This document shows, in pieces, positions 43,837 to 52,852 of a stretch of 64,000 bases of DNA. Both the position numbers and the translations under genes were made by a program. The stretch comes from DATKAS01 sp963733765 (GTDB lineage Bacteria > Actinomycetota > Acidimicrobiia > Acidimicrobiales > DATKAS01). The notes beneath the pieces were generated by a model that saw only the letters and a list, made by a program, of their open reading frames with translations, searched no databases and had not been told where the DNA came from. The stretch covers positions 1 through 64,000 of the forward strand of contig CAVTEI010000003.1 in the NCBI GenBank assembly GCA_963733765.1. The letters are read 5' to 3'. The first letter of the stretch is position 1; each line of letters starts with the position of its first letter.

Positions 43837-44481
43837 ATGTTCCAGGACGTCGTCGAGTCCGAGACTGAGCTGCGTGAGCTGTACCGGATGCCGTCACCCG
43901 TGACGGCATCGAAGGTGCTGAACCAGCTCGATCAGCACGCACGGACCTTCATCGCGCACGCGCCGTTCGTGCTCATCGGCAGCGCCTCACCGGACGGCAC
44001 CGGGGACGTGTCCCCGAAGGGAGGTCCGCCGGGGTTCGTCGTCGTGCTCGACGACGAACATCTCGCGATCCCCGACCTCGCCGGCAACAACCTCCTCGAC
44101 TCGATCACGAACATCGTGCAGGGCTCTGGCGTCGGCCTGCTGTTCCTGATCCCGGGTGTCGAGGAGACCCTTCGCGTCAACGGAACCGCATGCATCACGA
44201 CCGACGACGCTGTGCTCGATGCCTGCGCGGTGAAAGACAAGCGACCGAAGGCGGCCATCGGTGTCACCGTCGTCACGCAGTACATGCACTGCGCGAAGGC
44301 GTTCCGGCGCAGCGAGCTGTGGCAGCCCGAGACGTGGCCCGACCGGGCGAGCCTGCCGACGCTGGCATGCATCGTGAAGGACCAGATCCCCGCGGTGCGC
44401 GACATCGACGTCGACGTGATCGAAGCCTCCCTCGAGGAGGACTACCGCACGTCGCTCTGGGAGCCGGGCGGCAAGCGGTGA
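43837..44481 (+). CDS. PPOX-class FMN flavoprotein (MSMEG_1061-like)
   Basis: A 214-residue pyridoxamine-phosphate-oxidase-fold protein. FIAHAPFVLIGSASPDGTGD and VSPKGGPPGFVVVLDDEHLA are the FMN-binding strand and loop; RVNGTACITTD and QYMHCAKAFRRSELW are typical of the MSMEG_1061 subfamily, ending SLWEPGG. Probably an FMN-dependent oxidoreductase or ligand binder. A perfect 24-bp palindrome lies inside the gene at 43887-43910. It is GTGA-coupled to the GyrI-like gene. Confidence 0.9.
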   Translation: MFQDVVESETELRELYRMPSPVTASKVLNQLDQHARTFIAHAPFVLIGSASPDGTGDVSPKGGPPGFVVVLDDEHLAIPDLAGNNLLDSITNIVQGSGVGLLFLIPGVEETLRVNGTACITTDDAVLDACAVKDKRPKAAIGVTVVTQYMHCAKAFRRSELWQPETWPDRASLPTLACIVKDQIPAVRDIDVDVIEASLEEDYRTSLWEPGGKR

Positions 44482-44959
44482 GCACCGGCGCGTTCGAGGT
44501 CGCCGAGGTCGCACCTCGGCCGATCGCGGTCGTGCGCGCCGAGACCACCTGGCCACGAGCTGTCCGCCACGATCCAACGCCTGATGGACACCGTGTGGAC
44601 GGTGATGCGCGTCGGAGCCGTTGCCGCCGGCATGCGCCTCGGCTCGCCCACGACACGTTCGGCGAGAACGTCATCGTCTACCTCGACCGGCAGCCCACGG
44701 TCGAGGTCGGCGTGCTCGTCGAGGACGAGATTCGCCCCGTACGAGGGACTCGAGCCGTCGAAACTGCCTGGGGGACGAGTCGCTCGTGGCATCCACCGCG
44801 GCGGCTACGACGGCCTGGGTGGCGCGTACGACACGCTGCACAAGTGGTGCGCCGACAACGGTCACGTCGCCAACGGGCGTGGGGTGGGAGCACTATGGAC
44901 ACTGGCATGACGACCCCGAGCAGCTGCAGACGATGATCGCAGTCGTCTTGCAGCCGTAG
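44478..44959 (+). CDS. GyrI-like small-molecule-binding protein (several frame breaks)
   Basis: About 158 residues of the GyrI/AraC effector-binding (SRPBCC-like) fold, scattered over frames: AFEVAEVAPRPIAVVRAETT, then LMDTVWTVMRVGAVAAGMRL, then HDTFGENVIVYLDRQPTVEV, then PYEGLEPSKLPGGRVARGIH and GGAYDTLHKWCADNGHVANG, then WEHYGHWHDDPEQLQTMIAV. Order and spacing equal an intact family member, so I infer at least four one-base errors (near 44555, 44645, 44740 and 44885). GTG 44478 overlaps the previous stop; TAG at 44957-44959. Such proteins bind hydrophobic cations or drugs. Confidence 0.7.
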
Positions 44960-44969
44960 AGGAGGAGAG

Positions 44970-45539
44970 ATGTTCGACCTCGATCAGTTCGTGACGGATT
45001 GCAAACAGGCACTCACCGAGTCCGAACAGCAACTCGCGATCAAGGAGGTGCTCGAGCGCGCCGTCCGCAACCCCGAGCAGGTCGCCTCCGTGTTGCCTCC
45101 GACGAAAGCGGAGATCGTCCCGCTCTACGCCGCGCCCGACCTGAGCATCTTCAAGGTCGTGTGGGCGCCCGGCATGGACATCCCCGCGCACGACCACTTG
45201 ATGTGGGCGGCGATCGGCCTCTACGGCGGCCAGGAGAACAACACGCTCTACCGCCAGCAGAGCGACACGATTGTCCGCTCGGGCGGCAAGGAGCTCCGCA
45301 CGAAGGACGTCGGGCTGTTCGGCCGCGAGACCATCCACTCGATCCACAACCCGCTCGGCGCGCTCACCGGCGCCATCCACGTGTACGGCGGAGACCTCAC
45401 GACCAAAGTCGGCCGCAGCGAGTGGGATGTGGAGAGCGGCACGCAGTCGCCGATGGACTTCGCCCGCACGCGCGAGATCTTCGAGGACGCCAACGCGCGC
45501 TTGGCTGTTGCTGACGCTCTTGGCGGGATGGCGCCGTAG
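44970..45539 (+). CDS. Cysteine-dioxygenase-like cupin protein
   Basis: A 189-residue double-stranded beta-helix protein. FKVVWAPGMDIPAHDHLMWA supplies cupin metal ligands (H-x-H), IGLYGGQENNTLYRQ follows, and RETIHSIHNPLGALTGAIHV gives the second His block. The pattern resembles predicted metal-dependent enzymes related to cysteine dioxygenase. GAGGAGGAGAG precedes the ATG. It lies 10 bp after the GyrI-like gene, extending the 43837 operon. Substrate unknown. Confidence 0.85.
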   Translation: MFDLDQFVTDCKQALTESEQQLAIKEVLERAVRNPEQVASVLPPTKAEIVPLYAAPDLSIFKVVWAPGMDIPAHDHLMWAAIGLYGGQENNTLYRQQSDTIVRSGGKELRTKDVGLFGRETIHSIHNPLGALTGAIHVYGGDLTTKVGRSEWDVESGTQSPMDFARTREIFEDANARLAVADALGGMAP

Positions 45540-45550
45540 AAAACCGCTAG

Positions 45551-46972
45551 CTACCGCTCGGTCGCCGTCAGGGTCGCCCGTCCGCTCACCTTCACCGCCG
45601 TCCCCTCGAGCGAGACGCAGATGACGGTGAGGTCTCCGGCGCGGAGATCGACGAGCGCCTCGGCCTGACTCTCGTCGGTGGGCAGGAAGGCGGCGAGCTC
45701 GAACCAGGAGGGTGGCCCGGTCGGTGCTGAGGCGAAGAAAGCCTCGATATCGGCGTCGGTGCGCGTCGGGTCGATGACGCCGATCGCCGCCGCCGTCGAT
45801 GACGAGGGCGACTCGAGCGCGAGCACGCTTGGCCCCGTGTTCACCTCCGACGGCGAGACCGCGCAGCCGCCCTCGGTGACGATGGAAGCATCGGGCACGC
45901 GCGACACGCTCACCGGTGATGTGCGCGTATCGAGCGTCGCCATGTACTCACTCAGGAAGTCGTCACCGTCGATCACTGTCGCGATCTCGCCGACCGCGCT
46001 CCCGCCGAGCGACGTCCACCCCGCGCGCCGGCCGCCGGACTGGATCGACATCGCCTCCTCTCGCGTCGTGAACAGCTCGGGCTCGGCCACCGCCGCGGCC
46101 GCCAGCGGATCCCACATGAAGAACTGGCCTGAGGCGAAGAAGGGATCCGAACCCAGCAGCTCGGCCACCGTGGTCGCGGGGGGCGTGTGAGCCGCCCGCC
46201 CGATGTCGCGGATCACGTAGGCATCGACGGGCACCTGCGTGTCCAACGGGACGAAGGTCATCTTCACGCCGCTCTGGAGCAGCTGCTCCGCGGCGACCGG
46301 ATCGGCATAGATGTTCCACTCGGCGATCGAGGCTGCGGGCATTGAGTCGAGGAACACGTTGCCCGGCACCTCGAACGCGCCGCCCATCACGACAACTCGG
46401 TCGATGTGGTCGACCAGCGCCGGATCGACGTCGAGCGCCGCTGCCACATTTGTCAGCGGGCCGAGCGTGAGGATGGTGACCGGACGATCCGCCGCTCCGA
46501 TCGTGGCGCTGAGCAGCTCGACCGCATCCGCGCCGTTCGACTGCGCCGCGCTCTCGGCGCCGGCGGGGAGGATGCCGCCGTACCGGCTGTCCGCCTGCGC
46601 ACGCCACTCGTCGGGAAACGCTCGATCCCCCTCGAGGGGCGAGCCTGATCCGCAGGCGATCGGGATGTCGAGACCCGGAGCCGCGAGCTCGACCACCCCG
46701 GCGACGTTGCTCGCACCGATTGGACAATGGACGAGCCCCGCCCCGGTGACCGTGATCGCGGCCACCTCCACATCGGGGTGCTGGAGGAGGTAGAGCAGCG
46801 CCATTGCGTCGTCGGACCCACCGTCGGTGTCGACGACGACAAGTCGGGGATCGTCGTCCGAACCGGATCGAGCGGAGTCCGCCTGGGAGTCGCCGCCGCA
46901 GGCGGCGATCGGGCCGGCCAACAACAAAATGACGGCCACAACCGGGTGAGCACGGGCGCGCATCGAGAACAT
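45551..46972 (-). CDS. Lipoprotein nucleoside hydrolase
   Basis: A 473-residue exported nucleoside hydrolase. The N-terminus is a lipoprotein signal with lipobox IAAC (Cys25), followed by GGDSQADSARSGSDDD. VVVDTDGGSDDAMALLYLLQ is the Ca-binding DxDxxxDD motif of inosine-uridine hydrolases, with ILTLGPLTNVAAAL and VVVMGGAFEVPGN also conserved. About 130 residues at the C-terminus extend beyond the normal domain. It would hydrolyse N-ribosides outside the membrane, and so complements the nucleotidase fusion at 31508. ATG 46972 or 46963. A DosR-like box lies 81 bp upstream, shared with the divergent flavodoxin operon. Confidence 0.9.
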   Translation of the reverse strand: MFSMRARAHPVVAVILLLAGPIAACGGDSQADSARSGSDDDPRLVVVDTDGGSDDAMALLYLLQHPDVEVAAITVTGAGLVHCPIGASNVAGVVELAAPGLDIPIACGSGSPLEGDRAFPDEWRAQADSRYGGILPAGAESAAQSNGADAVELLSATIGAADRPVTILTLGPLTNVAAALDVDPALVDHIDRVVVMGGAFEVPGNVFLDSMPAASIAEWNIYADPVAAEQLLQSGVKMTFVPLDTQVPVDAYVIRDIGRAAHTPPATTVAELLGSDPFFASGQFFMWDPLAAAAVAEPELFTTREEAMSIQSGGRRAGWTSLGGSAVGEIATVIDGDDFLSEYMATLDTRTSPVSVSRVPDASIVTEGGCAVSPSEVNTGPSVLALESPSSSTAAAIGVIDPTRTDADIEAFFASAPTGPPSWFELAAFLPTDESQAEALVDLRAGDLTVICVSLEGTAVKVSGRATLTATER

Positions 46973-47053
46973 CGTGTGGGTCGGGATGACGCTCCGCCAG
47001 AGGACAAATGTCCCAAACATCCCAGCCGAACGTCCCGCGAGACGTAGCGAACG

Positions 47054-47067
47054 AGGACCTTCGGCCC
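47054..47067. promoter_or_regulatory. DosR/DevR-like box 3
   Basis: AGGACCTTCGGCCC, one mismatch to GGGnCnnnnGnCCC. It lies 35 bp upstream of the flavodoxin ATG and 81 bp upstream of the nucleoside hydrolase start. Confidence 0.65.
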
Positions 47068-47102
47068 TAGGCGCCACGACCGCTGCGCCGCATGCTCGAA
47101 CC

Positions 47103-47636
47103 ATGCGAGCACTCATCGTCTACGAATCGATGTACGGCAACACGCACGTCGTGGCCGACCACATCGCCGACGGCCTCCGGTCGCACTTCGAAACCGAAGT
47201 CGTGCCCGTGGAGCAGGCCACCCCGGAGCGGATGCAGGACGTCCAGCTCGTGGTGGTCGGCGGTCCCACGCACGTCCACAGCCTGTCGAGCGAGAAGACC
47301 CGCGAGGCCGCGATGGAAGCCGCGCACAAGCCCGACGCCGACGTTGCGCTGGATCCCGACGCCGAAGGCGAAGGGCTCCGCGAGTGGTTCCATCACGTCG
47401 CGGAGGTCACCAACGCAGGAGCGGCCGCGTTCGACACCCGCATCGACGCCCCTTCGTGGATCACCGGCCGCGCCTCGAAGGGCATCGGCCGGCGCCTCAC
47501 CCACCTCGGCTACGACCTCGTGGCCGACCCCGAGAGCTTCCTCGTCGACAAGCAGAACCACTTGCTGCCCGGCGAGGCCGAGCGGGCCGTCGCATGGGGC
47601 GCCGCCCTCGCGCTGAGCCTCGCGGCGAACCCGTGA
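47103..47636 (+). CDS. Flavodoxin-family protein
   Basis: A 177-residue flavodoxin-like protein. MRALIVYESMYGNTHVVADH holds the phosphate-binding T/S-x-T-G-like loop (SMYGNT). VVVGGPTHVHSLSSEKTREA is the FMN isoalloxazine loop. An insert of about 40 residues (LREWFHHVAEVTNAGAAAFD) and the C-terminus AERAVAWGAALALSLA are typical of flavodoxin/nitric oxide synthase-like proteins in actinobacteria. First gene of a seven-gene, translationally coupled operon (47103-51699), with box 3 in front. It probably supplies electrons under low oxygen. Confidence 0.9.
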   Translation: MRALIVYESMYGNTHVVADHIADGLRSHFETEVVPVEQATPERMQDVQLVVVGGPTHVHSLSSEKTREAAMEAAHKPDADVALDPDAEGEGLREWFHHVAEVTNAGAAAFDTRIDAPSWITGRASKGIGRRLTHLGYDLVADPESFLVDKQNHLLPGEAERAVAWGAALALSLAANP

Positions 47637-49095
47637 GCATCTCCACGGAAGAACCCGAGGTCCATGTCGAGCGCCTCGATGTCGAGCGCCTCGATGTCGA
47701 GCGCCTCGATGTCGAGCGCCTCGAGGAGCTGGTCAAGTCCCGAGAGCGCCGCCGCGACTGGTGGACGTTGCTCATCTGGGCCTTCGCCGCTGTCGCGTTG
47801 TTCGCGAGCGCGATCGCCGTCGGCTTTGGCATGCGTGCGATCGACGAGTCGAACGACGGCGGGAGCGCACCAGCAGGCGGGGCCGCGACAGCCGTCCCGC
47901 AGGTGACGCTCACCGAGTTCTCGATCACACCGGAGATGATCTCGGCGTCGCAGTCGGGCGGGCTCGACATCGTCAACACCGGCACCGTCGAACACGACTT
48001 CTCCATCCAGGGCACCGACCTCGCCACGCCGCTGATCGCGCCGGGCGAGACCGCCCATCTCGATCTGTCGGGGCTCGACGCCGGTTCCTACACAGTGATC
48101 TGCCAGGTGGCGGGACACGAGGCGTCAGGCATGACGGCGATGCTCCACCTCGGCGCCGGCGACGAAGTCGGTGGCATCGGCGCAGAGGTCGGCGGCGGCA
48201 CAGGCGGCGGCGCGGCGATGACGCCCGAGCAGATGGACCAGGCGATGAAGGACTCGATCACCGCCTTCCCCGCCGCGACGGCGGGGCTCGGCGCGCAGGT
48301 GCTCGCGCCGACCGTGCTCGCGGACGGCACCAAGCAGTTCGAGCTCACGACGTCGATGACCCAGTGGCAGGTCGCACCCGACCGCACCGTCGAGGCCATG
48401 ACCTACAACGGCACCGTCCCCGGCCCGACGATCAAGGTCGATCCCGGCGACAAGGTGCGCATCGTGCTCACCAACGAGATGCCGGAGTCGACGTCGATCC
48501 ACTTCCACGGGCTGATCACGCCGAACTGCGATGGACGGCACGACCTACGTCACGCAGGATCCCGTGAAGACGGGCGAGACGTTCGTCTACGAGTGGACGG
48601 TCCAGGACACGCCTGCGGTCGGGATGTACCACTCCCACCACAACGCGGTGGAGCAGATCCCGAACGGGTTGGCCGGCGCGTTCATCGTCGGCGAACTGCC
48701 TGTGCCCTCCGGTGTCACCGTGAACCAGGAGCAGGTGATGATCCTCGACGACTCCGGCGTCATCGGGTACGCGCTCAACGGCAAGTCGTTCCCCGCGACG
48801 ACGCCGTATCGTCGCAAAGCAGGGCGAGTGGGTCGAGCTGCACTACATGAACGAGGGCAGCCAGATCCATCCGATGCATCTGCACGGCATGCCGCAGCTC
48901 GTCATCGCCAAGGACGGGATGCCACTGACGACTCCGCAGTACGAGGACACCGTCACCGTCGCGCCCGGTGAGCGCTACACGGTGCTCGTCCAGGCGACCG
49001 AACTCGGCACCTGGGTCTGGCACTGCCACATCCTCCCCCACGCCGAGAACGAGAACGGCATGTTCGGCATGGTCACCGCGCTGGTCGTCCAATGA
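47633..49095 (+). CDS. Membrane-anchored multicopper oxidase with extra cupredoxin domain (two frame breaks)
   Basis: About 487 residues. The cytoplasmic N-terminus (1-42) has four VERLD repeats, then a membrane helix (WWTLLIWAFAAVALFASAIA). A cupredoxin-like domain follows (PEMISASQSGGLDIVNTGTV to MTAMLHLGAG), then a two-domain multicopper oxidase. Copper ligands are HFHG, YHSHHNA, HPMHLHG and HCHILPHAENENGM. Breaks near 48533 (joint PNAMDGTTY) and 48815 (joint TPIVAKQGEWVELHYMNEG) each need one or two bases. GTG start overlaps the flavodoxin stop and the TGA overlaps the USP start. Either an oxygen-reducing oxidase or a nitrite-reductase-like enzyme; the trinuclear-type HxH pairs favour the former. 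Confidence 0.88.
47666..47725. repeat. 15-bp tandem repeat, four copies, in coding sequence
   Basis: Unit GTCGAGCGCCTCGAT, four in-frame copies (the last ends in G), encoding VERLD VERLD VERLD VERLE. Copy number could vary by slippage without breaking the frame. Confidence 0.95.
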
Positions 49096-49963
49096 TCTGG
49101 GTCGGTGTCGACGGATCGGAAGGGGCGGCCCTCGCGCTCGAAGTGGGCCGTCCACGAAGGTGAGCTGCGCGACATCCCGGTCACCGCGGTCGTCGCGTTC
49201 GGACCTGCTGAACCAGTGGACGCTAGTGCCGAGCGACACGTTCGATCCGGCGTTCGACGAGCGACGATGCGCTCGAGCTCCTCGAACGGCTGGGTCGTGC
49301 GGGCCGCTCGGCGAGGATGCCGCGAAGCAAGTCGAACGCCAGGCGGTGAACGACCTCGCGTGGCGTGCGCTCGTCAACGTCTCCGAGGGCGACGACCTGC
49401 TCGTGGTGGGTGCCCGCGGCAGCGGCGGGTTCCTCGGCCTGCGCCTGGGCTCGGTGAGCGAGCGTTGCCTGCACCACGCGAAGTGCCCGATCGCGATCAT
49501 CCGCGACGTCGAACGCGATCCGGTGCCAACGGAGGAGTGCATCCTCGTCGGCGTCGACGGATCAAGCAACGCGCGACGAGCCCTCGCGTGGGCTCTCGAC
49601 GAGGCACGAGCTCGGAACGCACCGGTGCGCGCGGTCACTGCTTGGAACACCGCTCCAATGGCCGCCTTCGCCGGCGGTGTGATCCTCGACATAGCCACGT
49701 TCGAGGACAGCGCTCGCGACATCCTCACGAATGCGCTCCTGCAGGCCGACACGAGTGGGCTGACCGAGCCCATCGAACCTGTCCTGGTCACAGGGGGCGC
49801 GGCCGGGGCGATCCTCGACGAGGCGAAGGAGGCCACGCTGATCGTGGTCGGCGCCCGGGGCCTCGGCGAGCTCAAGAGCCTGCTGCTCGGCTCGGTGAGC
49901 CATCAGGTCGCGCACCACGCGCCCTGCCCGGTCGTGATCATTCCCGGTGAGCGGGGCGACTGA
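49092..49963 (+). CDS. Universal stress protein, tandem UspA domains (N-terminal frame breaks)
   Basis: About 288 residues, two UspA domains. Domain 1 begins MIWVGVDGSEGAALALE and continues over other frames as WAVHEGELRDIPVTAVVAF, DLLNQWTLVPSDTFDPAFDE and then, in the main frame, VVGARGSGGFLGLRLGSVS. Domain 2 is ILVGVDGSSNARRALAWALD to VVGARGLGELKSLLLGSVSH, with the G-2x-G-9x-GS motif. At least three one-base errors lie in 49135-49300. The ATG overlaps the oxidase stop. Third gene of the operon headed by box 3; paralogue of 466-1305. Confidence 0.85.
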
Positions 49964-49964
49964 G

Positions 49965-50400
49965 ATGGCGACCGCGGACACGGACCGCAGCGGGCTCGAG
50001 GTGCTCGACCAAGCCGAGTGCCTTCGCCTGCTCGCGCTGGCGACCCTCGGTCGGGTCGCGGTCTCCACCAAGGCGCTGCCGATGGTGATGCCCGTCAGCT
50101 ACCGCCTCGTGGACGAGCAGATCGTGTTCCGCACTCGCCGCGATACTCACCTCGGCCTGGGAACCCACAACTCCGTCGTGGCCTTCGAGGTCGACGACAT
50201 CGACCCGGACCATCACACCGGTTGGAGTGTCGATCGTCACGGGGATCGCTTCCGAGCTACGGGACCCGCAGCATGGCCGACGCACTGGACGCCATCGAGC
50301 TGCCCGAGTGGTCGCGGGAAGACGAGACCCGGTGGTCGCGATCGCCGTGAGCATGATCTCGGGGCGTCGCATCCTCACGCGAACAGGAGCCATGCCATGA
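49965..50400 (+). CDS. PPOX-fold protein 1 of 4 (frame break)
   Basis: About 145 residues of the pyridoxamine-phosphate-oxidase-like split barrel: LEVLDQAECLRLLALATLGR, VAVSTKALPMVMPVSYRLVD, IVFRTRRDTHLGLGTHNSVV and AFEVDDIDPDHHTGWSV. A break near 50230 leads to IVTGIASELRDP and MADALDAIELPEWSREDETR, then VSMISGRRI near the end. It starts 1 bp after the USP stop and overlaps the next gene (ATGA at 50397). Small proteins of this type bind FMN or F420 and are frequent in dormancy regulons. Confidence 0.8.
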
Positions 50401-50839
50401 GCACTGACTGCCGAGCGCACTGCTCGAAGAGACTCGACCATGACGAGTGCCTACAGCTGCTCGCCGCCTTCTCGGTCGGGCGGATCGCGGTCGGCGACGG
50501 CACCCGACAGTTCGCCGTTCGTCGTGCCGGTGAACTACGTGCTCGACGGCGATGTCGTCGTGTTTCGCTCGGCGCCCGGGAGCGAAGATCCAGGGAATCG
50601 ACCGGCACGCGGTCAGCTTCCAGATCGACTACATCGACGGGTTCCACCACTCGGGCTGGAGCGTGCTCGTCCGTGGCACGGCCGATCGGTCGCCGAGCCG
50701 CACGAGATCGCCCACCTCGACCTCGAGTCGTGGACGTCCGGCGCCGAAGCACTACTGGGTGCGAGTGATCCCCCACTCGATCACCGGCCGCCGACTGCGC
50801 GCGATCGACCTTCCTTGGGACGAGAGGGGGTACCTCTGA
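50397..50839 (+). CDS. PPOX-fold protein 2 of 4 (several frame breaks)
   Basis: About 147 residues, same family and layout as its neighbours: LDHDECLQLLAAFSVGRIAV, then FVVPVNYVLDGDVVVFRSAP, IQGIDRHAVSFQIDYIDGFH, HSGWSVLVRGTA, AEPHEIAHLDLESW and YWVRVIPHSITGRRLRAIDL. The pieces alternate frames, so I infer about four one-base errors between 50500 and 50760. The C-terminal I-P-x-x-I-T-G-R-R motif recurs in copies 3 and 4. The ATG overlaps copy 1 and the stop overlaps copy 3. Confidence 0.75.
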
Positions 50840-51282
50840 TGCTCGAGCATCTTCCCGAACACGAATGCATCACGCTGCTCGGCACCGGCTGCGTCGGACG
50901 CGTCGGCTTCATCGTGGACGGCGGTCCCGAGGTGCTGCCGGTGAACTACGCCTGCGACGCGACCGGACTCGTGGTGTTCCGCACGATCAGCGGCACGTTG
51001 CTCAGTCGGGTCGACGGGCAAGGCGTCGTGTTCGAAGTCGACGGGTTCGACGAGGCCGCGAAGGCAGGATGGAGCGTGTGCGTCCATGGCGGCGCGCAGG
51101 AGGTCTTCCTTTCCACCGCCACCACCGCCCAGAAGCTCGCCGATCGCGGCCTCATCAGCTGGGCACCCGGACCACGCGATCGCTGGTTCTCGATCACGCC
51201 GGCGGAGATCACGGGCCGCCGCATCAGCTTCACCGGGGACGTCACGAAGTTCGAAGGCTGGTTCGAGGGGGTCGTGTCATGA
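50839..51282 (+). CDS. PPOX-fold protein 3 of 4
   Basis: An intact 147-residue copy: MLEHLPEHECITLLGTGCVG, VGFIVDGGPEVLPVNYACDA, VVFRTISGTLLSRVDGQGVV, EVDGFDEAAKAGWSVCVHGG and FSITPAEITGRRISFTGD. This frame is the reference for the other three. The fold is a split beta barrel dimer with FMN- or F420-type sites at the interface; no catalytic residue can be named. Stop overlaps the next start (ATGA at 51279). Confidence 0.9.
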   Translation: MLEHLPEHECITLLGTGCVGRVGFIVDGGPEVLPVNYACDATGLVVFRTISGTLLSRVDGQGVVFEVDGFDEAAKAGWSVCVHGGAQEVFLSTATTAQKLADRGLISWAPGPRDRWFSITPAEITGRRISFTGDVTKFEGWFEGVVS

Positions 51283-51699
51283 CCGCCACCGAAGGCATGG
51301 AGGTGCTCGACCCCAGTCAGTGCTGGGCGCTCGTGCGGGAGGCGGATGTCGGTCGGCTCGCCGTGTCGGTCGCGAACCGACCCGACATCTTCCCGATCAA
51401 CTTCATCGTCGACCACGGCACGGTCGTGTTCCGCACCGCCGAGGGCACGAAGCTCGCGGCCGCGGTGCTCGGTACATCCGTCGCGTTCGAGGTCGACGGA
51501 TACGACTACGTCGCCGGGGATCGCTTGGAGCGTCGTGATCAAGGGCAGGGCGACGGAGATCCAGCGGATGCAAGAGCTGTTCGACGCCGCCGAGCTGCCG
51601 CTGTTCCCATGGCACGCGGCGCCGAAGCACCGCATCGTCCGCATCATCCCCGACGAGATCACGGGCCGCCGCTTCCACGTCATCACCCGGGCGAGGTGA
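51279..51699 (+). CDS. PPOX-fold protein 4 of 4 (frame break)
   Basis: About 140 residues: MEVLDPSQCWALVREADVGR, LAVSVANRPDIFPINFIVDH, VVFRTAEGTKLAAAVLGTSV, EVDGYDYVAG, then after a break near 51522 WSVVIKGRATEIQRMQELFD and HRIVRIIPDEITGRRFHVIT. Last gene of the box-3 operon, ending 10 bp from the convergent GAPDH gene. The four copies are clearly paralogous but diverged, which suggests different ligands or heterodimers. Confidence 0.83.
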
Positions 51700-51709
51700 G
51701 CACGGGCGC

Positions 51710-52716
51710 TCAGGCCGGGGCGCCGACCAGGGCTGCGAGCTCCGCGAGCCGGTTGGCGTAGCCCCACTCGTTGTCGTACCAGCCGAAGACCTTGACCAGC
51801 TTGCCGGAGGCGAGGGTGAGCCCGGCGTCGAAGACGCAGGACGCCGGGGACCCGACGATGTCGGTCGATACGAGCGGCTCGGTGCTGTACTCGAGCACGG
51901 CGCCGAGCGGCCCCGCAGCGGCGTCGGCAAACGCCTTGTTGACGTCCTCGGCTGTCGTCGTGCGATCCAGAAGGACGACGAGGTCGGTGATCGAACCATC
52001 GGCCACAGGCACGCGAAGCGCGGTGCCGTCGAGGCGCCCGGCCATCTTTGTGATGACCTCGCTGGTGGCGCGGGCCGCGCCGGTGGACGTCGGGACGATG
52101 TTGAGGGCCGCGGCGCGGGCCCGGCGAGCGTCCTTATGGGGACCGTCGACCAACGCCTGATCGCCTGTGTACGCGTGCACCGTGGTCATGAGACCCTGCT
52201 CGATGCCGAAGCAGTCCTCGAGGACCTTGACCATCGGCACGAGACAGTTGGTGGTGCAGGAGGCGTTCGACACGACGTGATGCCGGCCGGGGTCGAAGTC
52301 GTGATCGTTGACGCCGATGACGAACGTCGCGTCGGCGTCCTTGCACGGTGCGGACACCACGACGCGCTCGGCACCGCCGACGAGATGCGCAGCAGCGGCG
52401 GCGCGGGTGCGGAAGCGTCCGGTCGATTCGACGACGACGCTCACGCCGAGATCACCCCAGGGAAGCGCCGTCGGGTCGGGTTCGGCGAACAGCCGAACCC
52501 ACCTCTCGCCGATCATGAGCCCGCCCTCACCGACGGTTATCGCCGGCCGCGAAGCGACCATGCACAGAGTCACGGGCGAGGAGGTTTGCCATCGTCGGTG
52601 CCGGGGCCGAGCTCGTTCACCGCGACCACCTCGAGATCCAGGCCTCGCTCCTCGATGACGCGGTAGAGCGCCCGGCCCATGCGACCAAATCCGTTGATGC
52701 CGATACGGGTTGTCAT
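51710..52716 (-). CDS. gap: Glyceraldehyde-3-phosphate dehydrogenase (two frame breaks)
   Basis: About 335 residues, type I GAPDH. The N-terminal NAD motif MTTRIGINGFGRMGRALYRV starts at ATG 52716. After breaks near 52590 and 52535 the main frame has ESTGRF, ISAPC-type VVVSAPCKDADATFVIGVND, the catalytic SNASCTTNCLVPMVKVLED, TTVHAYTGDQ and WYDNEWGYANRL. The reaction is glyceraldehyde-3-phosphate plus NAD(P) and phosphate to 1,3-bisphosphoglycerate. The setting, divergent from an alcohol dehydrogenase with two DosR-like boxes between them, suggests a second, stress-induced GAPDH. Box 4 is 35 bp upstream. Confidence 0.9.
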
Positions 52717-52751
52717 GTCGCAAGCGAACCGCGCCCACGCCGTACGAGCCA

Positions 52752-52765
52752 GGGCCGAAGGTCCC
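52752..52765. promoter_or_regulatory. DosR/DevR-like box 4
   Basis: GGGCCGAAGGTCCC, perfect to GGGnCnnnnGnCCC, 35 bp upstream of the GAPDH start. Confidence 0.75.
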
Positions 52766-52779
52766 CGCTGATCTCGATC

Positions 52780-52793
52780 GGGACCTTCGCCAC
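52780..52793. promoter_or_regulatory. DosR/DevR-like box 5
   Basis: GGGACCTTCGCCAC, one mismatch, 59 bp upstream of the alcohol dehydrogenase start and 28 bp (centre to centre) from box 4. Confidence 0.65.
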
Positions 52794-52852
52794 TACCTGC
52801 GCGCTCATCGACTGCTCATGATCGAAGTGACCTCTCACGGAAGGAGTGAGCG

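Noticed and set aside
43887..43910. Perfect 24-bp palindrome GATGCCGTCAC-CC-GTGACGGCATC as an operator
   Set aside because: It lies about 50 bp inside the PPOX coding sequence and encodes conserved-looking residues, so it may be chance. Mentioned only alongside the 43234 palindrome.
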